Source: Tautonia plasticadhaerens (GTDB lineage Bacteria; Planctomycetota; Planctomycetia; Isosphaerales; Isosphaeraceae). From it: 64,000 nt of DNA. The stretch is taken from positions 4,092,001 to 4,156,000 of the forward strand of contig NZ_CP036426.1 of NCBI RefSeq assembly GCF_007752535.1, given 5' to 3'. The position numbers and the translations under genes are program-made. How positions within the stretch are numbered: position 1 is the stretch's first letter; every line of letters begins with the position of its first letter. Positions 57,139-64,000 of this stretch are shown piece after piece. The notes beneath the pieces were generated by a model. It ran no database searches. It saw nothing but the letters and a program-made list of their open reading frames with translations, and was not told the origin of the DNA.

Positions 57139-59328
57139 TCAGCGGGGCAGGGGGGGGGCGGCCGCCTCCAGCCGGGCGACCCGCCATCGCTCGTTCTCGA
57201 ACGAGGCGGTCTCCCGATAGCCCTCGCGAAGCATCTCCCGGCAGTGCGGGCCGATCGGGAAATCCTTCTGGACGACCAGCCAACCGCCCTCGGCGTGTCG
57301 CCCGGCGAGCCGTCGCAGGTAGACCTGTTGCCGATCCTCCGGCAGCAGGACGTAGAGCATGAACGGGGCGGTCCACGCCTCGTGGACGACGATCGGCCGG
57401 GGCCCGGTCGACCGCCTCGCGGGCATCACGCAGAGCCCCTCCCAGGCGATCGTCACCGGCTCCGACGGGGCGACCCCCGCCTCGTCGAGCAGCCCGGCGA
57501 GGGCCTCGTCGGCCGCGGGCAGCAGCCGTTCGACCCCCCGGCGGTAGCCCCGGCGGATCGCCGAGATCTGCGATTCGAGGCCCCCCTCGACCCCGAACCC
57601 CACCGTCAGCAAGCCGATCAGCAGCGGGGCCGCCGCCAGCCGCACCATCGGCGCGATCCGGGCCAGCGCCGGGCCACCGCGACGGAGCAGCAGCAGCCCG
57701 GCCGCCACCGCGAGCACCACCAGCGGGCTGATGTTGCTGCCGTTGACCTCGTGGCTCCGGCCGACGAAGTAGCTGCCCCCCGACCAGAGCAGGCCCCACG
57801 CGCCCAGGCCCAGGCCCAGGGCGCCGAGGTCTCCCCCCCGGGCCGTCGCGGCGACGATCACCGACAACAGGCCGAAGGCGAGCAGGAGCGTCAGGACGAT
57901 CCCCCCCGGGTCGACCGGCATCGCGATCGCCCTCATCGCCAGCACGTACTCGGCGAAGGCCCTCCAGTCGGGCGGGTGGCCGAGCCGGGCGACGTAGTAC
58001 GCCGAGATCAGGCCGATCGTGGCGCCGAGCAGCAGCACCGGCACCGCCGCCCAGGCCGCCCAGGCCCGGAACCGGGCCCCTGGCCGCCCGGCCTCGGGGA
58101 CGCGCGCCAGGGCCCGCCGCCGGCACATGACGAGGTAGGCCGGGCCCCAGATCACCGAGCAATACACCGCGCTCTCGCAGGACCAGAGCACGCCGAGCAG
58201 CCAGCAGGCGCATCCGACGATCGGGATGCCCCGATCCCATGCCGGCCTCGTGCCCGCCCTCCATTCCGCGATCAGGACCGCGATCAGGGCCGAGCACCAC
58301 GCGAACCGGAACGCACCCACGGCGGGCGCGACCTGGGGCCCCGCCGGGGACTCGGGGATCGGCCAGCCGGGGATCATGAACACGGCGGCGAGCGTCACCG
58401 CCAGGGCGAACGGCAGGTTCAGGGGCCCCGTCCGGAACATCCGGAGCGCCAGGAACAGGACGCTCGACGAGGCGAACGTCAGGGTCGCGTTGAGCAGGTA
58501 GAAGGACCGCCAGACGTTCTCGCCCGGGGTCCAGGCGATGGCCAGGGTGCTGAGGAACCCGTACTGCGACGGCGTGTCCCAGAGCAGCCAGCCACCCCGC
58601 CGGACCAGCTCGGCCGGTCCGACGATCGCACCCCAGTGGTAGAAGGCGAACCGCCCCAGGTCCCGCATCGGGTGGGACGGCCCGCCGCCCCCCAGCGAGT
58701 CGAGCCTCAGGCTGGCCATTGCGAGGATCACCAGCCCCGAGGCCGTCCCCACCACGCCCGCCGCCTTCCATCGCCCGCCCGCCGCCGGTCGGCCGATCCG
58801 GGCGAGGTTGATCGAGACGAGGAGCGACGCGACGATCAGTGCCGCCTGCGCGCGGGCCGAGGCGCCGACCCAGGCGGCCGGATCCGCCCACCAGATCCAT
58901 CGGGCCCCGAGCGTCCAGGAGGCGGCGAGCACCGCCACCCCGACGGCCGACCCGGGCAGCCCGACGGGCGACCTCGCGCGTCGGGCCCGGAGGGCCAGCA
59001 GGATCAGCCCGTTGATCGACGCGATCGCCAGGATCGGGCCCGTCGCGTGGCCGGCCGCATAGGCCACGCAGGCCGCGACCCCGACGCCCCCGAGGGCCGC
59101 CCGGGTCGGCCCGGGCGACCCGAGGAGCCGGACGTCCCGCCGCCGGCCGAATTCCAGCAGCAAGAGCCCCCCGAAGGCCAGCAGCCCCAGCGCGAGGTAC
59201 TGGCACCACTCGTAAGGCTCGCCCTCGAGCCCCGCCCATCGGCGGATCAGCACGAGTTGGAGGGCCGACAGGCCGACCGGCCAGAGCCCTTCCAGGAGCC
59301 CCCGGCCCCGTTGGAGCATCGCGGTCAT
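57139..59328 (-). CDS. Polytopic membrane protein in deoxysugar operon (glycan-related, unknown)
   Basis: 729 residues with about 14 hydrophobic helices between residues 10 and 590 and a soluble C-terminal domain of about 130 residues. The hydrophilic loop GGWLLWDTPSQYGFLSTLAI with the string WDTPSQYG stands out and recalls the first large periplasmic loop of lipid-linked GT-C glycosyltransferases, though the usual acidic DE/DD motif is not evident. The C-terminal domain (ESQISAIRRGYRRG to the end) has no recognised fold. Its place between the cytidylyltransferase and dehydratase genes, with gaps of 35 and 117 bp, suggests a transferase, polymerase or flippase for the deoxysugar glycan. This assignment is inference. 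Confidence 0.75.
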   Translation of the reverse strand: MTAMLQRGRGLLEGLWPVGLSALQLVLIRRWAGLEGEPYEWCQYLALGLLAFGGLLLLEFGRRRDVRLLGSPGPTRAALGGVGVAACVAYAAGHATGPILAIASINGLILLALRARRARSPVGLPGSAVGVAVLAASWTLGARWIWWADPAAWVGASARAQAALIVASLLVSINLARIGRPAAGGRWKAAGVVGTASGLVILAMASLRLDSLGGGGPSHPMRDLGRFAFYHWGAIVGPAELVRRGGWLLWDTPSQYGFLSTLAIAWTPGENVWRSFYLLNATLTFASSSVLFLALRMFRTGPLNLPFALAVTLAAVFMIPGWPIPESPAGPQVAPAVGAFRFAWCSALIAVLIAEWRAGTRPAWDRGIPIVGCACWLLGVLWSCESAVYCSVIWGPAYLVMCRRRALARVPEAGRPGARFRAWAAWAAVPVLLLGATIGLISAYYVARLGHPPDWRAFAEYVLAMRAIAMPVDPGGIVLTLLLAFGLLSVIVAATARGGDLGALGLGLGAWGLLWSGGSYFVGRSHEVNGSNISPLVVLAVAAGLLLLRRGGPALARIAPMVRLAAAPLLIGLLTVGFGVEGGLESQISAIRRGYRRGVERLLPAADEALAGLLDEAGVAPSEPVTIAWEGLCVMPARRSTGPRPIVVHEAWTAPFMLYVLLPEDRQQVYLRRLAGRHAEGGWLVVQKDFPIGPHCREMLREGYRETASFENERWRVARLEAAAPPLPR

Positions 59329-59363
59329 CTTGGTCGCTCGCGCCGGGGGACACCCGGGCCGGC

Positions 59364-60182
59364 TCAGCCGGCCAGGAGGAGGCTGCGGTGGTCCTGGCCC
59401 GAGTCGTCGTCCCAGACCTTCCAGGGGGCCTCGTCCTGGTCCCAGAGCTCGTTGAGCGCGAGGTACTCGCGATAGGTGTCCATCGCGAAGAAGAAGCCCT
59501 CGTGCTTGTAGACCATCAACTGCCCCTCGGCCGCGATCCGCTCCAGGGGCTCGCGCTCGAGGACGCACTCGTCGTCGCCGAGGTAGTCGAACAGGCGGCG
59601 GTTGAAGACGAAGAACCCGGCGCTGGCCCAGCCGTCGGACTTCGGCTTCTCGGCGAACCGGACGACCCGATGGTCGTCGGCGATCTCCAGCACGCCGAAC
59701 CGGGAGGCCGGCCGGTGGGCCGTCACGGTGGCGAGCTTGCCGTGCCGGTGGTGGAAGGCGAGCAATTCCGAGATGTTCACGTCGGCCAGGCCGTCGCCGT
59801 AGGTCACCATGAACGTGTCGCCGTCGACGTACGGCTCGACCCGGCGGACCCGGCCGCCGGTCATCGTCTGCGGGCCGGTGTCGGCCAGGGTGACCTGGAA
59901 GTCCTGCTCGGGGTGGGCCCCGTGGTAGGTCACCCGCGGCCGGCTGCCCAGGCGGACGGTGAAGTCGTTGCTGAGCGGCTCGTAGTTGAGGAAGTATTGC
60001 TTGATGAAATCGCCCCGGTACCCCAGGCAGAGCACGAAGCGGCGAAACCCGTGATGGGCGTAAGATTTCATGATGTGCCAGAGGATCGGCCGGCCGCCGA
60101 CCTCGACCATCGGCTTGGGGCGGAATTCCGTCTCCTCTCGGAGCCGGGTCCCCTGCCCACCGCACAGGATGACCACCTGCAT
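59364..60182 (-). CDS. rfbF: Glucose-1-phosphate cytidylyltransferase
   Basis: 272 residues (family about 257). It makes CDP-glucose from CTP and glucose 1-phosphate, the first step of the CDP-deoxysugar path. The nucleotide-binding signature is VILCGGQGTRLREETEFRPK followed by PMVEVGGRPILWHIM. GFRRFVLCLGYRGDFIKQYF is typical of RfbF. MVTYGDGLADVNISELLAFH supplies the metal-binding Asp, and GVLEIADDHRVVRFAEKP plus WASAGFFVFNRRLFDYL complete the family pattern. I chose ATG 60182: GGAGGAGGGG lies 8 nt upstream and the longer open frame is non-coding in composition. It is the first gene of the seven-gene operon. Confidence 0.96.
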   Translation of the reverse strand: MQVVILCGGQGTRLREETEFRPKPMVEVGGRPILWHIMKSYAHHGFRRFVLCLGYRGDFIKQYFLNYEPLSNDFTVRLGSRPRVTYHGAHPEQDFQVTLADTGPQTMTGGRVRRVEPYVDGDTFMVTYGDGLADVNISELLAFHHRHGKLATVTAHRPASRFGVLEIADDHRVVRFAEKPKSDGWASAGFFVFNRRLFDYLGDDECVLEREPLERIAAEGQLMVYKHEGFFFAMDTYREYLALNELWDQDEAPWKVWDDDSGQDHRSLLLAG

Positions 60183-60283
60183 CGTCTCGTCCCCTCCTCC
60201 CTGCGGGCCGAACGGCCGGGACGCGACTCCAGGCGTCGCCCCGGCGCGCGATCCCCCGGGTCCCCCGGGGTCAGGACCAGAGG

Positions 60284-60310
60284 AGTATCGGCAATCGGCG
60301 AATCCGTCAA
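60284..60310 (-). promoter_or_regulatory. Candidate promoter of the CDP-deoxysugar operon (TTGACG, GATACT)
   Basis: On the minus strand TTGACG (complement 60305-60310) is followed after 15 nt by GATACT (complement 60284-60289), within the only AT-rich patch of the 160-bp gap before rfbF. The spacer is shorter than ideal. The -10 is about 100 nt before the start codon. Confidence 0.5.
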
Positions 60311-60342
60311 TCACACTTCCGGGGGGGGACCCCGGCCCGGCC

Positions 60343-61254
60343 TCAACGGCCGGCCGCCGACACCCCCTCCTCGCCGACGCCGATCGTATAGAGATCCGCC
60401 CCGCCGCCGCGGTCGGAGACGAACGTCACGCCCCGGCCGTCGGGGGTCCAGGTCGGCATGGTGTCCCGGCCGGGGTGGCGGGACAGGTTGACCGCCGGGC
60501 CGCCGTCGAGGCCCATGACATAGATCTCGAATTGGCCGTCCCGGTTGGAGACGAACGCCACGCGCCTCCCGTCCGTGGAGACGCTCGGGTAGTCGTCCAG
60601 GCCGGGGGACTCGGTCAGGCGGGCCAGGCCGGTGCCGTCGGGGCAGACCGAGGCCAGCTCCAGGCCCCCCCAGCGGTCGGTGGCGAAGACGATGCGGTCG
60701 CCGGCCGGGGACCAGCTCGGGTGCGAGTCGATGCCGGGGCCCTGCGTCAGCCGGACGAGGTCCGAGCCGTCGGCCTTCGCCGTGTAGATCTCCTGGTTGC
60801 CGTCGTGGGTCGAGCTGAAGGTGAACCGAGCGCCGTCGGGCGACCAGCTCGGCCATTCCTGGTGCGAGAGCCCCCCGCCCCGGTCGTCGACCACCACGGA
60901 GAGGCGTCCCCCGTCGATTTCGATGGCGGCGAGGTCGCAGTTCCCCTGCGTCCCCGACCGGGGCACGACCGTCAGCAGCACGCGCCGGCCGTCGGGGGAG
61001 AAGACGCCCTGGAATTCCGGGTCGGTGCGCCCGGTCAGCCGGGTCGGCAGCCCCGGCGGGTCGACCGGCATGACGTATTGCCAGATCTGCGTCCCGCCCT
61101 GCTCGGATCGGGCGAAGGCGAGCGACCGGCCGTCGGGCGACCAGCTCGGCCGGATCACCTCCCGGCCGTCCTCGGTGTGCCGGAGGAGGGGCCGCCCCGG
61201 GTCGTCGGATGACGGGGCCAACGCGAGGGCGACGAGGAGCCAGGGTGGGTTCAT
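60343..61254 (-). CDS. TolB-like PD40 beta-propeller protein
   Basis: 303 residues. A short hydrophobic N terminus (MNPPWLLVALALAPSSDD) may act as a weak signal peptide. Six PD40-type blades follow, each with a PSWSPDGRSLAF-like strand: RPSWSPDGRSLAFARS, GVFSPDGRRVLLTV, PSWSPDGARFTFSSTH, PSWSPAGDRIVFATDR, PSVSTDGRRVAFVSNR and PTWTPDGRGVTFVSDR. The pattern matches the propeller of TolB but lacks TolB's N-terminal domain and any Tol-Pal neighbours, so it is better called a stand-alone propeller. It lies upstream of the rfb operon on the same strand but has a promoter-bearing gap between them. Confidence 0.85.
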   Translation of the reverse strand: MNPPWLLVALALAPSSDDPGRPLLRHTEDGREVIRPSWSPDGRSLAFARSEQGGTQIWQYVMPVDPPGLPTRLTGRTDPEFQGVFSPDGRRVLLTVVPRSGTQGNCDLAAIEIDGGRLSVVVDDRGGGLSHQEWPSWSPDGARFTFSSTHDGNQEIYTAKADGSDLVRLTQGPGIDSHPSWSPAGDRIVFATDRWGGLELASVCPDGTGLARLTESPGLDDYPSVSTDGRRVAFVSNRDGQFEIYVMGLDGGPAVNLSRHPGRDTMPTWTPDGRGVTFVSDRGGGADLYTIGVGEEGVSAAGR

Positions 61255-61430
61255 CGGGGAGACCGGGGTGGGGGGATCGGGGAGCCGGGCTGCGGGGCGG
61301 CCGCCCGGCCGTCGGGTGCGAGAAGGGGGGATGTCGAGGAGCCTCGCCCCCCGACCCGGCCTTCGAGGGCCGTCGCCCGCCCCCGGCCATCCTCGCCCCC
61401 CCGTGCGGGGCCCGGTCGGGTCGACTCGAT

Positions 61431-62804
61431 TCAGGTCAGCCCGGCCACCGGCGTCCCCGTCGGCGTCAGGCCGATGCCGGTCAGCTCTGCGGCGCCGATG
61501 CCGAGCAGGCCGAGGATCGTGGCGGAAAGGTCGGCCGGGTGGACGGGGTGCTCGACCGGGAACTCGGCCCGGCGGTCGGACGAGCCGACCACGGCGCCCC
61601 CCGGCACCCCGGCCCCGGCGAGCAGGGCGGAGTAGCAGGAGTTCCAGTGGTCCCGGCCCGCCTTCGCGTTGATCCGGGGGGTCCGGCCGAACTCGCCGAC
61701 GGCGACGACCAGCGTGGAGTCGAGCAGGCCCCGGGCCTCCAGGTCGTCGAGCAGGGCGGAGAGGGCGCGGTCGAGCATCCAGCCGTGGCGGTCCTGCATC
61801 ACCGAGAAGTAGCGGTCGTGCATGTCCCAGCCGCCGTCCCCGGCGTCCTCGGGGCCCTCGACGTGGGTGCTCCAGTTTACCTGGACGAAGGGCAGGCCCG
61901 CCTCGACCAGCCGCCGGGCGATCAGGCAGCAGCGGCCGAACCGATGGGGCCCGTAGGCCTCCCGGGTCGCCTCCGCCTCCCGGTCGATCTCCAGGGCCGA
62001 GAGGCTCTCCCTGGAGGCGATCAGCCGGCGGGCCAGGTCGTAGTGCTCGGCCAGGGCCTCGGCCGGCTTCGAGGCCGAGCCCGCCGCCGAGGACCGCTCG
62101 AACAGTTGCCAGCGGGCGGCCATGCGATCGGCGGTGACCCCCTCGGGCAGGTGCACGTCGGGCAGCACCGGCCCGACGCCCGGCTCGTAGTCGATCCGGA
62201 ACGGGTCGTGGGCGGCGCCGAGCACGCCTCCCCCCTCGCCGACCACCCGCTTGTGACCCTGGTGCAGCTGGTTGCCGAGGATCACGTACGGCGGCAGGCC
62301 CCCCGGCCGTCGGCCCGAGATCCGGGAGACGATCGCCCCGGTGCTCGGCATCAAGGCCCCCCCGGCCACGCCCCCGCCGAGGTCGACGGCCCCGGCGATG
62401 CTCCCGGTCAGCGCGATCGTGCCGGCGACGCCGTGGTCGTTCGACTCGTGGTGCATCGACCGGATCAGGGCGAAGCGATCGGCCCGCCTCGCCAGGCCCG
62501 GCAGCAGCTCGCAGACCCTCACCCCCGGCGCGGCGGTGGCGACCGACTCGAACGGCCCCCGGTATTCCAGGGGGGCGTCGGGCTTCGGGTCGAAGGTGTC
62601 GAGGTGGCTCGGGCCCCCCCAGAGCCAGAGCACGATCGCCGCCTTCGCGCGGGGCCCCGGGCCGGGGGCGTCTCCCGCGGCGGATCGCAGCGCGAGCAGG
62701 TCGCCGAGGGTCAGGCCGAGGGCGCCCAGGGTGCCGACCCTCAGGAACGCCCGACGCGATCGGCCCCGGCAGGTCCGGCCCGTCGTGCCCCCGAGGTCGA
62801 GCAT
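61431..62804 (-). CDS. Tat-exported DUF1501 protein (sulfatase-like fold)
   Basis: 457 residues. The twin-arginine signal is RSRRAFLRVGTLGALGLTLG at about 15-34. The body is a full DUF1501 domain: AIVLWLWGGPSHLDTFDPKP, FALIRSMHHESNDHGVAGTI, TGAIVSRISGRRPGGLPPYV, GRCCLIARRLVEAGLPFVQV, LVVAVGEFGRTPRINAKAGR followed by DHWNSCYSALLAGAG, and HPADLSATILGLLGI. The fold is related to alkaline phosphatases and sulfatases, but activity is unproven. The start is ATG 62804, with GAGGGGG about 9 nt upstream. It has its own strong promoter. The usual partner, a DUF1549/DUF1553 cytochrome gene, is not next to it here, which makes it a solitary copy. Confidence 0.93.
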   Translation of the reverse strand: MLDLGGTTGRTCRGRSRRAFLRVGTLGALGLTLGDLLALRSAAGDAPGPGPRAKAAIVLWLWGGPSHLDTFDPKPDAPLEYRGPFESVATAAPGVRVCELLPGLARRADRFALIRSMHHESNDHGVAGTIALTGSIAGAVDLGGGVAGGALMPSTGAIVSRISGRRPGGLPPYVILGNQLHQGHKRVVGEGGGVLGAAHDPFRIDYEPGVGPVLPDVHLPEGVTADRMAARWQLFERSSAAGSASKPAEALAEHYDLARRLIASRESLSALEIDREAEATREAYGPHRFGRCCLIARRLVEAGLPFVQVNWSTHVEGPEDAGDGGWDMHDRYFSVMQDRHGWMLDRALSALLDDLEARGLLDSTLVVAVGEFGRTPRINAKAGRDHWNSCYSALLAGAGVPGGAVVGSSDRRAEFPVEHPVHPADLSATILGLLGIGAAELTGIGLTPTGTPVAGLT

Positions 62805-63106
62805 GGCGATCGGCCCCCTCCCCCTCGCGGCCGTCAATTCATCAGTCGGAGGGCGGCCGGCACGTTGCATGCCGGCCGCACCTCCGACGAGGCTCCCGGC
62901 ACGACCCGAGCGGGAGTCTCACATTTTTCACATTAGCAGCGGAAGGCAAGGGGGTCAATACCCCAATCGTTATCTGCCAAGAACTTACAACCATCGCCAC
63001 CGATGGATGCGACCGATGGAGTCGACGTAAGTCGGTTGTCTTCGGCCGAATCGCGGATCGTAGCCATCCGGTAGGCAGCCCGGGAGGGGGAGGGGGGAGC
63101 ATAGCG
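62805..63106. other. 302-bp AT-richer intergenic region at a possible island boundary
   Basis: The GC content drops visibly between about 62920 and 63060. The leftward part holds the DUF1501 promoter and its leader. Further right are a small stem (GGGGT-CAAT-ACCCC at 62951-62964) and a direct repeat ACCGATGG (63000-63020 area), then the start of phage-like small genes. No gene or clear attachment site is visible. Confidence 0.5.
62930..62958 (-). promoter_or_regulatory. Sigma70-type promoter TTGACC-N17-TAATGT
   Basis: On the minus strand: TTGACC (complement 62953-62958), exactly 17 nt, TAATGT (complement 62930-62935). The flanks are AT-rich, with GTGAAAAATGTGA just downstream. The DUF1501 start is 126 nt away. 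Confidence 0.65.
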
Positions 63107-63518
63107 ATGGAATGGGACGGGTCCCCGATCAAATACCTGGTCACCTACTCCGGGGGGCTCGTGTCCTACGCCGCCGCGAGGCGGACGATCGAGCGGCACG
63201 GGCGGGAGGGTGTCGTCCTGCTGTTCGCCGACACGCGGATGGAGGACGAGGACCTCTATCGGTTCCTGGACGAGTCGGCGGACCACCTCGGGGTGCCGCT
63301 GGTGACGGTCGCCGACGGGCGGACGCCGTGGCAGGTCTTCGATGGCGGCGATCGGCCCCACGGCCAGGCCGTTCCTCCGGGATCGGCGGGACGGCAAGAC
63401 CGTGGGCGTCACGATGCGGGAGTTCCGGGAGCAGTGCGAGGCGTTCCCGCTGCTCGACGACCAGGACGGCGAGGAAGTCGGCTGGGGCTGCGGTGGCGGT
63501 TGTGCGATCGACGCCTGA
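63107..63518 (+). pseudogene. PP-loop (PAPS-reductase-like) phage-type gene, internally deleted and frameshifted
   Basis: The first 78 codons (63107-63340) encode the N terminus of a PP-loop ATP pyrophosphatase-like protein: YLVTYSGGLVSYAAARRTIE, VVLLFADTRMEDEDLYRFLD and LVTVADGRTPWQVF. In relatives this is followed by more than 100 residues with an IDPCS-type cysteine motif. Here the frame turns into low-complexity residues, while another frame (63342-63518) encodes a plausible C-terminal end: TVGVTMREFREQCEAF and GWGCGGGCAIDA before a TGA. I read this as one gene that lost its middle and its frame. If instead both parts are expressed, they would be two short proteins of 80-160 and 58 residues. 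Confidence 0.6.
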
Positions 63519-63587
63519 CCCCGCCGCGTGGCGGGCCGTGGCCGCCCGGCGGGCGGGGCGAGGAGGGGGGAGGGGAGGATCGAGAGC

Positions 63588-63773
63588 ATGAGCGTTGATT
63601 CCTGGACGATCACCTGCCCGTTCTGCGGGTTCGAGGGCGGCGACCAATCCGCCTTCCGGATGAACATGACCGACGAATGCTGGTGTCCCAAGTGCCGGGA
63701 GCGGTTCGAATTCGAGTACCCCGAGGACGAAGACGATGAGGGGGAAATCGCCTCGGGAGAGGACCGTTCATGA
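63588..63773 (+). CDS. Small zinc-ribbon protein, 61 residues
   Basis: Starts at ATG 63588 (MSVDSWTITCPFCGFEGG), with purine-rich GAGGGGAGGAT upstream. Two Cys pairs, CPFC near residue 10 and CWCPKC near residue 36, form a zinc-ribbon knuckle pair. The C-terminal third is almost entirely acidic (FEYPEDEDDEGE). Such small zinc-ribbon proteins are frequent in phages and mobile islands and are often of unknown role. The stop overlaps the next start (ATGA), so the two genes are translationally coupled. Confidence 0.7.
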   Translation: MSVDSWTITCPFCGFEGGDQSAFRMNMTDECWCPKCRERFEFEYPEDEDDEGEIASGEDRS

Positions 63774-64000
63774 CCACCCCAACTTCCACACCCCCGCCCC
63801 GCCCGACCTCCGCCGACCTCTGCCGCGCCCGCGACTGGGGCGTGGGGACGGTGCTCGAAGGGCGGGAGAGCCTGCCGGGGGCATCATGGTGGGCCGAGGA
63901 CCGCATCCGGATCACGGCGGTGGGCGAGGAAGGCGTGCTGGCCAGGACGATCGCCCGGCGGTCCCATGACGCCCCGGAGTGGACGCCGGTCGACCGCGGG
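63770..64000 (+). CDS. Hypothetical phage-like protein (partial, runs off right edge)
   Basis: An open frame of 77 codons reaching the window end without a stop, starting at ATG 63770 overlapping the zinc-ribbon stop. After a Thr/Pro-rich start (MTTPTSTPPPRPTSADLCRA), the segments RDWGVGTVLEGRE and DRIRITAVGEEGVLAR form a beta-rich pattern that I associate with short proteins of prophage-like regions in planctomycetes. No function can be given. The tight coupling with the zinc-ribbon gene supports it being real. Confidence 0.6.
   Translation, partial: MTTPTSTPPPRPTSADLCRARDWGVGTVLEGRESLPGASWWAEDRIRITAVGEEGVLARTIARRSHDAPEWTPVDRG

Noticed and set aside
62933-63691. 252-codon leftward open frame over the PP-loop and zinc-ribbon genes
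   Set aside because: Composition is that of a shadow and it would cover the mapped-looking DUF1501 promoter; sense-strand motifs are clear.

Overview
The window is very GC-rich bacterial DNA and looks like the chromosome of a planctomycete, most likely of the Isosphaerales (inferred). Family content supports this: Tat-exported DUF1501 and DUF1552 proteins, a DUF1587/1595/1592/1588/1585 cytochrome protein, a dehydrogenase-type propeller with HEAT repeats and cytochrome c, HAF-type repeat and ankyrin exported proteins, and a Ser/Thr kinase with DWG in place of DFG. No rRNA, tRNA, CRISPR array or intact insertion sequence was seen.

Left part (1-15 kb): a truncated ECF sigma factor lies divergent from a membrane kinase, separated by a duplicated hairpin cassette. 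A small unknown gene and a 1.1 kb non-coding repeat island built on the core GCGAAACGAACCCA follow. Next come a methyltransferase and an alkaline-phosphatase-superfamily enzyme driven by a near-consensus promoter. A leftward group then encodes a sodium:solute symporter, a fused beta-lactamase-fold/NamZ-type muramidase and an M3 peptidase, which suggests peptidoglycan-fragment scavenging.

Centre (15-33 kb): rightward genes for ApbE, a DoxX-like membrane protein with a coiled-coil insert, a Tat-exported Gfo/Idh/MocA oxidoreductase, a large cytochrome c/HEAT protein, threonine aldolase, endonuclease V, a lipoprotein, MlaE and MlaD homologues with no ATPase gene beside them, an orphan FlgM-like protein, a 1399-residue hybrid histidine kinase and a coiled-coil lipoprotein.

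33-50 kb: a leftward NAD-binding reductase and methyltransferase, two small membrane proteins and a K+-dependent-type membrane pyrophosphatase. These are followed by a rightward set: cytochrome c-PQQ-type dehydrogenase, HSL-type esterase, DUF1592-type protein, DUF1552 protein, ankyrin protein and a GGQ release-factor-like protein. An NhaC-type antiporter lies leftward.

50.5-60.2 kb holds what I consider the main find: a seven-gene leftward operon with the complete front half of a CDP-3,6-dideoxyhexose pathway. It encodes glucose-1-phosphate cytidylyltransferase, CDP-glucose 4,6-dehydratase and an E1/RfbH-type [2Fe-2S] PMP dehydrase with every signature residue. These are coupled to a thiamine-diphosphate carboligase, an SDR, a membrane glycosyltransferase and a polytopic membrane protein. 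The combination resembles CDP-yersiniose (branched-chain sugar) biosynthesis and suggests a branched deoxysugar surface glycan.

The right end (60.3-64 kb) holds a PD40 propeller protein, a DUF1501 protein, and then a stretch of small phage-like genes that begins with a PP-loop reductase-like gene broken by internal deletion and frameshift.
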